Assembly: GCA_009193035.1 (NCBI GenBank)
Contig: SWDT01000131.1
Coordinates: 164,921 to 228,920 of the forward strand
Source of the DNA: Halicephalobus mephisto
Taxonomy: Eukaryota > Nematoda > Chromadorea > Rhabditida > Panagrolaimidae
DNA: 64,000 bases
Direction of reading: 5' to 3'
Position numbers and translations under genes: made by a program. Below are positions 26,025 through 36,873 of this stretch, one piece after another; the first letter of the stretch is position 1, and every line of letters begins with the position of its first letter. Below the pieces are notes generated by a model that saw only the letters and a program-made list of their open reading frames with translations, was not told the origin of the DNA and did no database searches.

Positions 26025-29000
26025 ATGGCAGACGACGACTTCGATGACGTCATGACAGATGCCGACTTCGAAGCGGCCATCGACCAACTAAAATACGGGG
26101 ATACAGAAGAAATCGGAGAATTATTAAGTAATTTATTTTTTAAATTTAAATTTTTAGAAAAAATAATTTCAATTTTTTAAAATATGTTAATTTTTTAAAA
26201 ACATTTTTATTTATTTTTAAAATATTTTAATTTTTTTAAAATACTTTAATTTTTTTTTAACAATTTTATTTTTTTTTTAACAATTTTATTTTTTTTTAAT
26301 AATTTTATTTATTTAATAATTTTATTTTTCTTTAAATAATTTTAATTTTTTTTAACAATTTTATTTTTTTTTTAATAATTTTATTTTTTTTCTAAAAGTG
26401 ATTCATCATCATGCGGAATTGTGATATTCAAAAAAATGACTTTTTTTTCAAAACAAAATGAAGAAATTTTTCTTAAAAATAAAATTTTAGATTTCAGAAG
26501 ATTTTTAAAATGATGAAATTTTCGAAACATTGCAGAATTTAATTAAAAAATTTGAAAATTTTTGAGTTTTTAGAATTACAAAGAATTTTCTGGAATCTTC
26601 CAAAACGAAATAAAAATTAAAACAAAAAATTTCGAATATTTAAAAAATTTTTTAAAACAATTTCGAAAAAAAAAATTAATTTTTGAATTTTTAAAAAATT
26701 TTTTTAAAGTAATTTCGAAAAAAAAATTATTTTTTGAATTTTTAAATTAAAAAAAAATTTATTTTAAATAATTTCGAAAAAATTTAATTTTTGAATTTTT
26801 AAGTTTTTAAAAAATTATTTTAAATAATTTCCAAAAAAATCAATTTTTGAATATAAAAAAAATTATTTTAAATAATTTCGAAAAAAATCAATTTTTGAAT
26901 TTAAAAAAAAATTATTTTAAACAATTTCGAAAAAAATTAATTTTTGAATTTTTTAAGAAACACTGTTTGGAAAAGTTTTGTAAATTAAATATACTGTAAA
27001 TTCATTAATTGGGTTCCAGAATTAATGAATGAACACCAGATAATCAGTTGGGAGGAGGCTGAGCGGATAATGGGGGACACCAGCGACGTTCCTGTGAAGT
27101 CTTCTTTGCCTCCCCAAACGAGGCCTACAGAACCCGAAAATGACACAAATGTGAATGAGACGATTCAGAAGCTTCTCAACAACGATCCAAAATTGACTCA
27201 GATCAATCTGAACAACATGAAGAGGACCCCGATTCCTCAAATAAAAAGGATAATCGAGGCCATGAGAAAAAACACCTACATCGAAAAACTTTGTCTCGCT
27301 AATTTGGGCCTTTACGATCACGATGTGGACAATCTCATAGATGTTATTCAAGTCAACGAAAGCCTAAAACATATCAATTTAGAAACAAATTATCTCGGAG
27401 GAGATTTTTTTTCCGGACTTTTTCAAGCAGCTTTGACCAACGAGACCCTGGAAGAAGTAAAATGTGTAAATCAAGGAGTTTCCTTCCCTACAGACAAGGA
27501 AAAAGAAATAATCAAAGCTATCCAGCAAAACACGGGGCTTCTGAAGGTGTCTATCAATCTCAGGCTACCCGAAGGAAGACACAAAATCGAAAACGCACTG
27601 ATCAGAAATCAGGACATCAGTAAGTTGTTTTTTTTGAAACAAATATTTTTTAAAATTCTGAAATTTAAAAATCTAAAAAGTTACGGAATTTTTGAAAGTC
27701 TTCCATAAGTTAATAGAATCCTCTAGAATCCTACAGAAGTTAATAGAGGATTCTAGAATCTTACAGAATTTAATAGAAGCTTCTAGAATCCTACAGAAGT
27801 TAATAGAGGATTCTAGAATCTTACAGAATTTAATAGAAGATTCTAGAATTTTACAGAAGTTAATAAAAGATTCTGGAGTCTTCCATAAGTTAATAGAATC
27901 CTCTAGAATCCTACAGAAGTTAATAGAGGATTCTAGAATCTTACAGAATTTAATAGAAGCTTCTAGAATCCTACAGAAGTTAATAGAGGATTCTAGAATC
28001 TTACAGAATTTAATAGAAGCTTCTAGAATCCTACAGAAGTTAATAGAGGATTCTCAGATAGTTGAAGTCTTCATAAAAGGTTGTCGAATTTTCTATAATC
28101 TCGTAAAAAGTTATAGAATCTTAAAGAAGTTATTAGATGATTCTGAAACTTTCAAAGAAAGAACGAAAGCTTCCACAATCTTGTATAATCTCATAATAAT
28201 TTATAGAATCTTAGAAAAGTTAATATAAAATTCTGGAGTCTTAGAAAATTTAATATTAGCTTCTAGAATATTAAAACAAGTTAATATTAGCTTCTAGAAT
28301 CTTAGGAAAGTCAGTAGAAGATTCTGGAGTCTTAGGAAAGTTAATATAAAATTCTAGAATCTTAACTAAGTTCTTGGATGATGTTGAAATCTTTAAAAAA
28401 TTGATCGGAACCTCTGGAATCTTCCAAATCTTCATAGAAGATTTTCAAACATCTGATAGTTTCATAAGTTTCTAGAATCTTTTATAATTTTATGTTTCAA
28501 TTTTTTTCAAAATTTAATCAAAATTTGAAACGTTTAAAATTGCAAAATTTAAATAATTTCTAAAATTTAAATAATTTTTATAATTTAAATAATTTTTAAA
28601 ATTTAAATAATTTCTAAAATTAAAATAATTTTTATAATTTTATAATTTTTAAAATTTTATAATTTCTAAAATTTAAATAATTTTTAAAATTTTATAATTT
28701 CTAAAATTTAAATAATTTTTGAAATTTTATAATTTTCAAAATTTAAATAATTTTTAAAATTTTATAATTTTTGAAATTTAAATAATTTTTAAAATTTTAT
28801 AATTTAATGATATTAATTTTTTCAGGAAGAGAACTCAGAAGACGACAGAGATTGGCCGAAGCCGAAGCGGCTAAAAACAATCCTGAACCTCTTCCGGAAG
28901 AAAAATCCAAGCCTAAGGGTGTGGCCCCGTATATCCCTGCAGATCGTCAATCTCCTCCGAAAAAGAAAATCATCGAAGTTCCCAAGCCTCCAGAACCCGA

Positions 29001-30438
29001 AAAAATCCAACCTCCTCCAAAAAAATTAATTGATGGAATTCCGAAAAAAATTAAAGAATCATCTCCTCCGAAATCGCCCGTCAAAGAACCAAAAAAAGTT
29101 TACAGAGTAAGTTTCGAAATTAATTAATTTTTTAAATTCAAAATTAACCATAATTGAGAAAAATTTGAAATTTAATAATTTTTAATTTTTACAAAAATAA
29201 ATAAAAAGAATTTCGAAAATTTTTACAAAAATAAATAAAAAATTTTTAAAATTAAAGTTTTTTAATTTTTACAAAAATTAATAAAAAAATTTCGAAAATT
29301 TTTAAATTTTGAACAATTTTATTTTTTCTGGAATCTTCTAAAATTTAAGATTTTCAAATTTTTAATAATTTTATATTTTTTGAAATTTTCTAAGATTTAA
29401 TACAAAATTCCAGAATCCTTTAAAATTTTATAAAATTTTCTGCAATATTTCGAAATTAAGTAAAAATATTTCGAAATTTTGAACACCTTTATAGAAGCTT
29501 CTGAAGCCTTCTGGAATATGGTAAAAGTTCCTTAATTTTCTGAAACTTGGAATTCTAAAAATTTTATAATTAAAATTATTTTTGATTTTTATCATTTTTT
29601 TCAGCGGATGTCGAACATCAGCCAGACGGATCTGGAACAGACTTCCAAGTCTCCAGAATCCAGTCCTGTGAAGAAGGCTCCCCCGAAAGAAGACCGTTCA
29701 TTTTCCGGAAACTTCTCCGTCAAAAAATCCGAAGAATCCCAATTTTTTGCCATTCCTCTGGAACCTCCGAAAAAAGAAAAAACACCCCTAAAAGAAGACT
29801 ACCCACCATATGTACCCCATGTGGAACCCCCTAAGGAACCCATAATCAAAAAAGAAAAGAAAATTCCTCCCGTGGATCAACGAAATCCCGTCCCCATGGG
29901 CGTCTTCCCCAGAAATAAAATCCCCAGTTTTTCTAAAAATCTAACTTCTGAAGACGAAGAAAGTCGAGCAAATTCTGCAATGTCGAACAGAACAGAAGAC
30001 AGTGAATCCGAAAAACCCAAGCCTCCAGAATCCTCTGCCACTCCATCAGATGCCGACAAACCTCCAGAAATTTCCGAAAATGGAAGTTCTCCAAAAAAGA
30101 AAAAAATAATTAAAAAGAAAATTATTAAAAAAATCGTTAAAAAAAAGGAAAAACCTACAGAAACAAATTCTGAAGAAACTTCAAATATCACCAATCCAGA
30201 TACTGTAGTTAATAATCATACAGAATCAGATTCTCAATCATCTTCAAAAATCCAAAATCAAATAGATACAGAAAGCGAAAAAGAACCCGAAAACGACTCT
30301 ACAACTGAAAAAAAAATACCTCCACCCGTTTTGCCAAAAACCACCAGGGTATCCAGTTACTCCGGTTACACCCCAAGTTCAAGTGGTTACAACAACAGTC
30401 GTTACGGTGGATATTCTAGCCGTTATTCTCATTACTGA
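26025..30438 (+). CDS. Tropomodulin/leiomodin-like actin pointed-end protein
   Basis: Tropomodulin-family protein: the LRR domain caps actin pointed ends, usually with tropomyosin, in muscle and epithelial thin filaments. Four exons (26025-26127, 27020-27619, 28826-29106, 29605-30438) join in phase to 605 residues. The C-terminal LRR domain is in exon 2 to early exon 3 (VNETIQKLLNNDPKLTQINL; LCLANLGLYDHDVDNLIDVI; NLETNYLGGDF; then RRELRRRQRLAEAEAAKNN). The N-terminal tropomyosin-binding half of tropomodulins is missing: only ~85 residues precede the LRR start, versus ~160 normally. Instead there is a ~300-residue Pro/Lys/Ser-rich tail with a KKKKIIKKKIIKKIVKKK block near 490-510 and a Gly/Tyr/Ser end (YSGYTPSSSGYNNSRYGGYS). 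I see no clear WH2 motif. An unseen upstream exon could restore the N-terminus, but ATG 26025 starts an acidic MADDDFDDVM sequence that reads like a real beginning. Confidence 0.88.
26130..27010. repeat. Low-complexity repeats in tropomodulin intron 1
   Basis: T-rich ~30-bp units ('TTTTTTTTAACAATTTTATT') at 26200-26395 and ~50-bp units ('AATTTCGAAAAAAATTAATT') at 26640-26960. No gene. Confidence 0.75.
27690..28480. promoter_or_regulatory. Array of heat-shock elements in tropomodulin intron 2
   Basis: Tandem 30-bp units (alternating types, 60-bp higher order) each carry TTCTAGAA, an nTTCnnGAAn pair. TTCTAGAA occurs at 27751, 27781, 27811, 27841, 27931, 27961, 27991, 28021, 28261, 28292, 28352 and 28470. 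Three-unit heat-shock elements (nGAAnnTTCnnGAAn) are perfect at 27775-27789, 27835-27849, 27955-27969 and 28015-28029. Heat-shock factor trimers bind three or more alternating nGAAn units, so this array fits the binding rule. Whether it is used is inference. The 10-codon-periodic open frame here (27692-28228) is a by-product of the 30-bp period. Confidence 0.6.
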
Positions 30439-30607
30439 ACTGATTTCCACTTTTCAAAAAATCACAAAGTTACAAATTTTTCTATTTTTTATAAAAATAT
30501 TTTTACAAAAATGCTGGTGCCTTTCCATTTTTGTCCATACATATTTTAAAATAAAAAATATCAAATCCGAAACCCGGAAAATCCTAAAACAAGTTTAAAT
30601 TCAAAAC

Positions 30608-32773
30608 CTAAGGGAGATTAAGCTGAGCCACAGCGAAATCACTCGAAACCATCCAACTTAAGTCTTTGAATTTCTTCTTAATTTCGTCGATGGATGACTC
30701 CGGAAGACCTGCTACAGTTTCTGCTTTGAGAGTTCTCAACGTCAAAAACGGAATTTCTCCAAAAGACTGAATAGCGAATTTGAAGTCGACACCGTACGGC
30801 CAATCCCTGTCTCCGACAATCTTCCTGTAGTTCAGATCTCCTTTGAACACCACTAATCCAGCTTGTTTCAATTCCTCAAATAAATCCGGATCATTCGTCT
30901 TCATATCCCAGTAAACATGACCAGTAGTCCAAAAATCATCAAATTTAACTTTGAATTCTTTTCTATTTTTCCATTTTCTACCGTAATACTGCATTAATTC
31001 ATCTGTCGAATTCTCCATAGTATTCAATACCCAATTGTAATCAGTAGCAGTGACGTCAGAGACATACCAAGGAAAGGTTTTACCGTGAAAAATAACTTTT
31101 TTCACAAGTCCTCTATCGATCAAGAATTCTGCCAAGACGAAATCCGTCACAACTTCCAAACCAGCATTGTCAAAAACAAGATGAAATTCTTCGTTCTTGC
31201 ATTTCGTCAGAAGATGATCCACGGCCTTGTCGACATCGTTGGCGAGAATACAAGGACTGAGTTCTTCGAGCGAATTGAACAAAGTCTCCTGAATCCGACT
31301 GGGGTCTCCAGAAGACAATGAAAGATCGCATTTGTTTCCCCACAGAGATATCTGAATCAGACGTTTTAGTACTGTTTTCTCGTCGAGATTACGGTCAGCT
31401 TCCCAGTTTTTGAGTTCAATAAGAAGAGCAGTGATCATTTTTTCACTGAAATAAAAAATTAATTTTTAAAAATCCCAAATTCTTACCTGTCAAAAAAAGC
31501 TTGATTTTTTTCAATCGCAAATACGTCGTAATTTTTCAAGTGAGTAGTTGAAGTGATAAATTCGTTAATTTTAGAATAAAGGTAACATTCGGCGAAAATC
31601 CAAGGTCCATCGTACCACGTCAACTTGAGATCTCCTCCGAGCTGAAATCGAACATTATTTTCATTCTAATTTCGATTATATTGCACAAAATCCAAAAATT
31701 AAGTTAGTTTTAGTCAATTTTAGACATTTCATAGGGAGATAAAGATAAGATAGGATAAAAGATGCTCCCAGTAATCGAGTTTTGACGGAACTTTCCAAAT
31801 CCGCAGGTATCCGGAAGTTCTGGCAAACTGCTGGATGTGGCGAAAACGGGCTTGCCACTGACCCCTAGGGTTAACTGTGGCCTTTACGGGTCCGCTGGGG
31901 CCAGCAGCACTCGGATTCGCCCTATCTTCCATATTAAACGTGTCCCCATTTCGCTACAAGATCTCCTGAGGAGGGGGTAGCTTTACACCCTTGGATTTGC
32001 CGTAGGGAGATAGAGGTTTATAAAAATCTCTAAAATAATACAGTTGTCAAATCCACAAAAATCTCAATGAAACTTTTTAAGAAAGATTTCAATAAAAACA
32101 CAACTAAAAACAGTATGACAGCAACCATGCTCTTATAAAAATCGTATAAATTCTCCACAAAACTGTTTCAATACAACTTTCTAGGTTTTAGAATCTACAG
32201 TAACCCAAAATTTAGGTTTTAGAAACATTATCTCGTAATCAAGATTCCGGGACTGTATTCAAGTTGGACAGATCTATAAACTTGTAAATTATGGTACACA
32301 AGGCACAGAACTCTAATGGACTTTCGAGGATAAAGACGATATATGAAAAAACAATGGGTACCTAAAAACCTCAATATCCTATTCAGAACAGGTTCCTAGT
32401 TTTATATTCAATTTCCATAAACCTACTTCTTTTCTCATTTTCCCGAGCTCCAGATTCCACTTTTTTTCCGAATCAGATTTGCCTTCGAAATCCAAAAGAG
32501 GTTTATTCGTTTCCATCCTGTATCTCATTTCAGAAATCTTCGAAATCACTTCAGTGACTTCCTTTCCACAGTCCTCGCCTTTTTCTCGCGATAGAGGATA
32601 GAAATTCCGGTGAAGTTGATCTATAATTTTCGTCACGATTTTGGGCCATCTGTCTCTGATCGAAACGTAAGCGAAAGATCTGCAAAAAAAATCAATTTTA
32701 TATAAAATTCCACATTAAAACCTCACCCTTCAACATTACCGAATGAAGGCTTGGCAATTACGTTGATTGACAT
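30608..32773 (-). CDS. ARMT1: ARMT1-like DUF89 damage-control phosphatase / carboxyl methyltransferase
   Basis: DUF89 metal-dependent enzyme: family members are phosphatases acting on damaged sugar phosphates, and human ARMT1 was also reported as a protein-glutamate methyltransferase. Four minus-strand exons (32727-32773, 32427-32679, 31487-31641, 30608-31445) join in phase to 430 residues, close to human ARMT1 (441). Features: GSFAYVSIRDRWPKIV and WYDGPWIFAECYLYSKI (active-site entrance), WGNKCDLSLSSGD, the metal-binding LVFDNAGLEVVTD, HGKTFPWYVSDVT, FKGDLNYRKIVGDRDWP and the C-terminal LRTLKAETVAGL. All are in family order and no key residue is missing. The 785-bp third intron contains an unusual GC-richer insert. 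It is divergent from the PX gene across 156 bp. Confidence 0.93.
31690..32060. other. GC-richer insert in the ARMT1-like intron
   Basis: Unlike the other introns of this gene (41-50 bp scale), this one is 785 bp and its centre (31780-32010) is mixed-composition, non-repetitive and GC-richer, with runs such as GGTCCGCTGGGGCCAGCAGC and TCTCCTGAGGAGGGGGTAGC. On the minus strand it opens a 67-codon frame (31729-31932) with no family features. A mobile-element fragment is the most likely source; I see no terminal repeats. Confidence 0.35.
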
Positions 32774-32929
32774 AGTTTGGAAAGGGATAAAGAAGGATAA
32801 AAAAGGATAACGAAAGAAACAAAAATTTCAGAGATCTGTGTTCTGGCGAAAAATCCACTTCGCCAAAATTTCGAAAAGTATCATTTTTTTCGAGTTTTCA
32901 ATTTTTATAAAAAATCCGACTTTTCCGCC
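32774..32929. promoter_or_regulatory. Divergent promoter, ARMT1-like / PX gene
   Basis: Only 156 bp separate the two start codons on opposite strands, so both promoters and 5' UTRs must share it. It holds a direct repeat of AAAGGGATAAAGAAGGATAAAA-like text (32786-32815, GGATAA three times), which resembles repeated GATA-type sites. Confidence 0.5.
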
Positions 32930-34189
32930 ATGTCCACACTTTATCCAGACGAGTCTTACTGTAAATGCGAACTAGGAACGATACTGTATTCCAAAAGAAA
33001 AGGAAATGTTTTTTCCGCGACGATTACTGACCAGAGAGAAATTTCCGGATTGTTCGGTCATGTCGAATATGATGTCGTCATTACTGTAGGTTTATTTGTT
33101 ATTTTTTATATGAAGATTGCTTCCAGACGACTCCAACAAATCAGATCGTGAATGAACCGAGGAAATTCAAAGCTCCGACAAGATTCAAGGAAATGAGCAA
33201 ACTTCACAATCAACTATCCACAATTCACAAACAGGTGAGTCATCAATGTCTGAATTTACATAATTTCTATTGTTATATCTTTACACATCATTACCTAATG
33301 CTAATACATCCTAAAACCTTGGAAATCATATATGAATTTACGTAATTTCCACTGTTATTCCTTTATATACCTTTCATAATACTAATATATCCTAAAATTC
33401 CAAAAAATATAAAGATCTACATAATCTTCATTGTTATATCTTTATACACCAGTAACTAATGGTAATACATCCTAAAACCTTGGAAATCATATATGAATTT
33501 ACGTAATTTCCACTGTTATTCCTTTATATACCTTTCATAATACTAATATATCCTAAAATCCCAAAAAATATAAAGATCTACATAATTTCTATTGTTATAT
33601 CTTTATACACCAGTAACTAATGGTAATGTATCCTAAAATCCTGAAAATCATTTATTAATTTACAAAATCATTACTATTCTCTATATTATGCTACTTGACA
33701 TTAATATATCTTAAACCCTTAAGTTTGATATATGAATTTACGTAACTGCCATTGGCATTCCTCCGCATACTACTGCAATTGTCTTCTGAAATTCTAAAAA
33801 TTCATTTTTAGCTGTATTTGAAAGACAGTTTTCCCAATTTCCCTCAATCAATGGTATTCGGATCCAGTGCTCCCGAAGTGACTCAGGAAAGAAGAAAAGC
33901 AATTGCCTACTTTATTAATTTCGTCGTCAATAACGAAGTCCTCTGCAAGACCAAGTTATTCCAGCAGTTTATTGATACTTTCCAAGAAGTCGTCGAAAAT
34001 CCGCTTCCGACGAGCACTGAAACTTTTCCGCAAAACGATTTGGCCAATCCCGTCCTTGGTGAGCTTGTTCTTGGTGCAAATGAAGACGAAAACGAAGCAT
34101 CTGGTGGAGTCGTTGGTGAGAAACGAGCATCGACAATAAGTGGTCCTGAAGAACTGAGTGAATCAGAAGAAACAAAACCGGTGTCTTGA
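32930..34189 (+). CDS. PX-domain protein, HS1BP3-like; first gene of a probable operon
   Basis: PX domains bind phosphoinositides and direct proteins to endosomal or other membranes. Three exons (32930-33085, 33127-33234, 33812-34189) join in phase to 213 residues. Residues ~30-135 match the PX core: GHVEYDVVIT (strand), MSKLHNQLSTIHKQL (the helix before the proline loop), FPNFPQSMVFG, QERRKAIAYFINFVV and LFQQFIDTF. The GHVEY start and the FGSS...ERRKAI segment resemble HCLS1-binding protein 3 most; a short sorting nexin is the alternative. The C-terminal 65 residues are acidic and disordered (ANEDENEASGG, EELSESEETK). Intron 2 (577 bp) carries a ~170-bp tandem duplication. Confidence 0.72.
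33245..33790. repeat. ~170-bp tandem duplication in PX gene intron 2
   Basis: About three diverging units containing 'CATCCTAAAACCTTGGAAAT', 'CATATATGAATTTACGTAAT' and 'GTTATATCTTTATACACCAG'. The CATATATGAATT motif is again shared with the satellite upstream of dre-1 and the SRP54 intron. Confidence 0.75.
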
Positions 34190-34431
34190 ACTGTTGCCAT
34201 TCGTATTTCTTCCATCGGGTGCTGGTGCAATTTGTATCTACTGGCCGTATTCACTGCTACTCAAAGTTATAGCTTATTAATTCACTGCAATTTTCTAAAT
34301 ATACATGTTAAAATATAGTTTTATTTATACAATCCTTGATGTATCATTGGTTATATTCCAACAGATATCTTTGATGCAAATTTTGGGTTTTTTATTTTTG
34401 ATTTTAGAGCCTTGTGATTCTGAATCCGACG
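34190..34431. other. Intercistronic region PX-ZPR1
   Basis: 242 bp between the PX stop and the ZPR1 start. It contains a splice acceptor GATTTTAG (34401-34408) 23 bp before the ZPR1 ATG, with no matching upstream donor in a ZPR1 exon, as expected for trans-splicing in a nematode operon. Confidence 0.5.
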
Positions 34432-35853
34432 ATGACAGGAGTTCAGTCTCTTGCGGAAGCTTCTGAAAACCAGAATGTCGTTTTTAAAGACCTGAATGCC
34501 GACGACGATGACCAAGTTCCGATAGAAATTGAATCCTACTGTGTGAATTGTGGTGATAATGTGAGTATTTTGAATATAATAATTAATATTTAACGTCTTT
34601 AGGGAATAACTAAGCTCATGTGCACGAGGATTCCTTATTACAAACAAGTCATTGTGATGTCCTTTAGTTGTGATCATTGTGGATACAGAAATACAGAACT
34701 TCAAAGTGGTGAATCAGCTCAAGAATTTGGAACTGAAATAGTTTTGAAAGCTTCAACTCCGGCCGATATGAACAGACAACTGGTGAAATCGGAATATGCT
34801 CAAATCGAGATTCCTGAACTTGATCTGGTGATTCCATTCAAGTCGCAACCTGGAGAAATCACAACAATTGAAGGAGTTTTGCAAAGAGTTAAAAGTGGAT
34901 TAGAACAAGATCAAGATAGAAGAAGGATGCAAGCTCCAGAAGCAGCCGCTCAAATTGATGAATTTATCAAAAAAGTAGAAAAATTAATTAATCTAGAACA
35001 ACCTTTCACTTTGAAGTTGAATGATCCTTCTGGAAACTGCTTCATTCAGAATCCTAATCCGCTTCATGTTGATCCTAGATGTATTACGAGTCATTACTAC
35101 AGGAAATTAGAAGACAACAAACTTTTAGGACTTGTTGATGACGATGAAGAAGTTGATCCTGAAGTTTTAGCTGAACGGGAATGGAAATCGTACGAGGATG
35201 TGAAACAGGAAATTCTGCATCTTCCAACTGATTGTCCTGGTTGTGGAGCTCCTGCTGAAACTTGTATGAAACCGACTGATATACCGTATTTTCAGACGGT
35301 GATAATTATGTCGACAACATGTGACAGATGTGGATTTAAATCTAATGAAGTTAAAGTTGGTGGAGCTATTCAAAGTCAGGGATGCAAACTTAGTTTGAAA
35401 ATTAGCGATGAATTGGATCTCGCTAGGGATGTCCTTAAATCTGATACTTGTTCGTTGCAAATCCCGGAATTGGAATTGGAAGTAGGTTGTGGTGCTCTTT
35501 CTGGAAGATTTACAACTGTAGAAGGAATTCTTCAAGCTACAAGGGATCAATTAGAAGAACAAGCGAAATTTTTTATGGGTGATAGTGCTATGGAAGGCCA
35601 AGATGCTCCTTTGAGGAAAGTTCTAGATGGATTAATGGAGGTTAAAGAACTGAAGAAACCGGCGACTTTGATTTTAGATGATCCTGCAGGTAATAGTTAT
35701 ATTCAGAGTCTGATGGCACCGATGGATGACCCTAAGTTGATAAAGGAATTCTATAATAGGACATATGAACAGAATGATGACCTTGGTTTGAATGATATGA
35801 AAACAGAGAATTACGGTGAGATGGAGGCTATTCAAGAAGAAGATGAAGAATAA
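34432..35853 (+). CDS. ZPR1: ZPR1 zinc finger protein
   Basis: ZPR1 is a conserved chaperone-like protein for translation factor eEF1A folding and binds SMN and receptor tails. Two exons (34432-34560, 34603-35853) give 459 residues, the same length as human ZPR1. It shows the family's duplicated architecture: zinc finger 1 (ESYCVNCGDN, cysteines about 37 and 40; SFSCDHCGYRNTE, cysteines about 66 and 69) plus a beta domain with TTIEGVLQRV and DPSGNCFIQNP; then zinc finger 2 (TDCPGCGAP, TTCDRCGFKSNEVK) plus a second beta domain with TTVEGILQAT and DDPAGNSYIQSL. The C-terminus is acidic (EEDEE). The only intron is 42 bp and sits just after the first CxxC. Middle gene of the probable operon. Confidence 0.97.
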
Positions 35854-35997
35854 TAAGAATTTTAAAGCTTGTTGTTGGATACTGTGTTGTTGAGTTTGAT
35901 AAAATATTAAGAAATAAGAAAGATGGAGGAAATTTGGTTCTTGCCGATGAATTACTGGATTTTTAAAAGTTTTAAAATACTTTTTAGATTTTGGAAG

Positions 35998-36338
35998 ATG
36001 CCTCCAAGACAGAAAGAAACGGGTGATCGAGAACTTACTGTAAAATTGTAAGTAATTTAAGAAGATTTTAAAATTGAGTCGATTTTAGGGAATACGAAGT
36101 AGAACCTAAGTTTACACTTCAGAAGAAAGATTTCGATGCAATAGTTAATTCAGCGTTGACGACGGTTCTGGGAGAGACGGTTCCGAAGTATGAGGTTCAG
36201 ATTTTTGACAGTATTACCAAGAAAGGAACGATAGTTATGGACGCAGAACATTTGTCAATTATGTGGGCGGCTTTGTCGATATATGGTCAGCATTTTGGAC
36301 ATAATATTGCTTTTCATTATTTTTCCATAAAAGAATGA
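35998..36338 (+). CDS. RPP14: RPP14-like RNase P/MRP protein subunit
   Basis: Likely the Rpp14 subunit of RNase P/MRP, which process tRNA and rRNA precursors in the nucleus. Two exons (35998-36047 and 36089-36338, 41-bp intron) give 99 residues. The order of conserved segments follows human Rpp14: VKLEYEVEP, FTLQKKDFDAIVNSALTTVLGE (first 20 residues count), VQIFDSITKKGTIVM and LSIMWAALSIYG, then a beta-strand IAFHYFSI. POP5, a fold relative, is the alternative. Last gene of the probable operon: its ATG is 145 bp after the ZPR1 stop, with acceptor TTTTTAG at 35981-35987 just upstream. Confidence 0.72.
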
Positions 36339-36568
36339 ATGTGGAATTGATTGTTTGAAAATCTCTAATTCCCCAGAATTCAGAGCAGAAAGTTCTTGTT
36401 GGAGATTTTTGTGTTTTATAAAATATTTTAGAGGAACTTTCACTACGAGGAAGTGAACATTAAGAAATGGGATTTATATAGTAATAGTAACAGTTTGTCG
36501 GATAAGTTTATTCATCATTACCAAGCAAATAGAAAGGAGATATCTCCTCAGGGTTGTTAACTAGAACT

Positions 36569-36873
36569 GTAGTAAAGTATGTAGTATAGGGATTGGATGT
36601 CGGGATTGTGACATCTTGGGAGCTCCTTAATTGAGCAGAAAACTGTTGGTTCCTACTATTAGCAATTACGCTTGTTTATCTTAACATAAGCATAGAACAA
36701 AAGAGGAAGGATCCTCGTTTGACCGAAGTCAAACTCGGACCAATCTGAAGCTGGAATTTCTCAAGAGACTGACTCTAACACTTTAGTCTCACTTCACAGG
36801 CGTCGGCTGACTGGGCGGAGCTTTGGGTATTTTGTCTAGGCCGTTCCGGTTTAATTCCGATCTTTATGCCTAC
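36569..36873 (+). mobile_element. GTAG element, copy A
   Basis: 305 bp running from GTAGTAAAG to ATGCCTAC. Landmarks shared with the other copies: GACATCTTGGGAGCTCCTT, AAACTGTTGGTTCCTACTAT, GTTTATCTTAACATAAGCAT, GGATCCTCGTTTGACC, GGCTGACTGGGCGGAG and CCGGTTTAATTCCGATC. Flanks AGAACT (36563-36568) and AGAACC (36874-36879) look like a decayed 6-bp target duplication. No coding capacity. Confidence 0.85.

Noticed and set aside
27692..28228. A 178-codon open frame of 10-residue repeats (SRILQKLIED-type)
   Set aside because: It lies inside an intron, repeats with the 30-bp DNA period (a multiple of three keeps any such array open), and has no start context or family features.
36840..36873. Spliced-leader RNA gene suggested by GGTTTAATT in the GTAG element
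   Set aside because: Only nine bases match the start of SL1; the rest of the leader, the donor site and the Sm site are missing.
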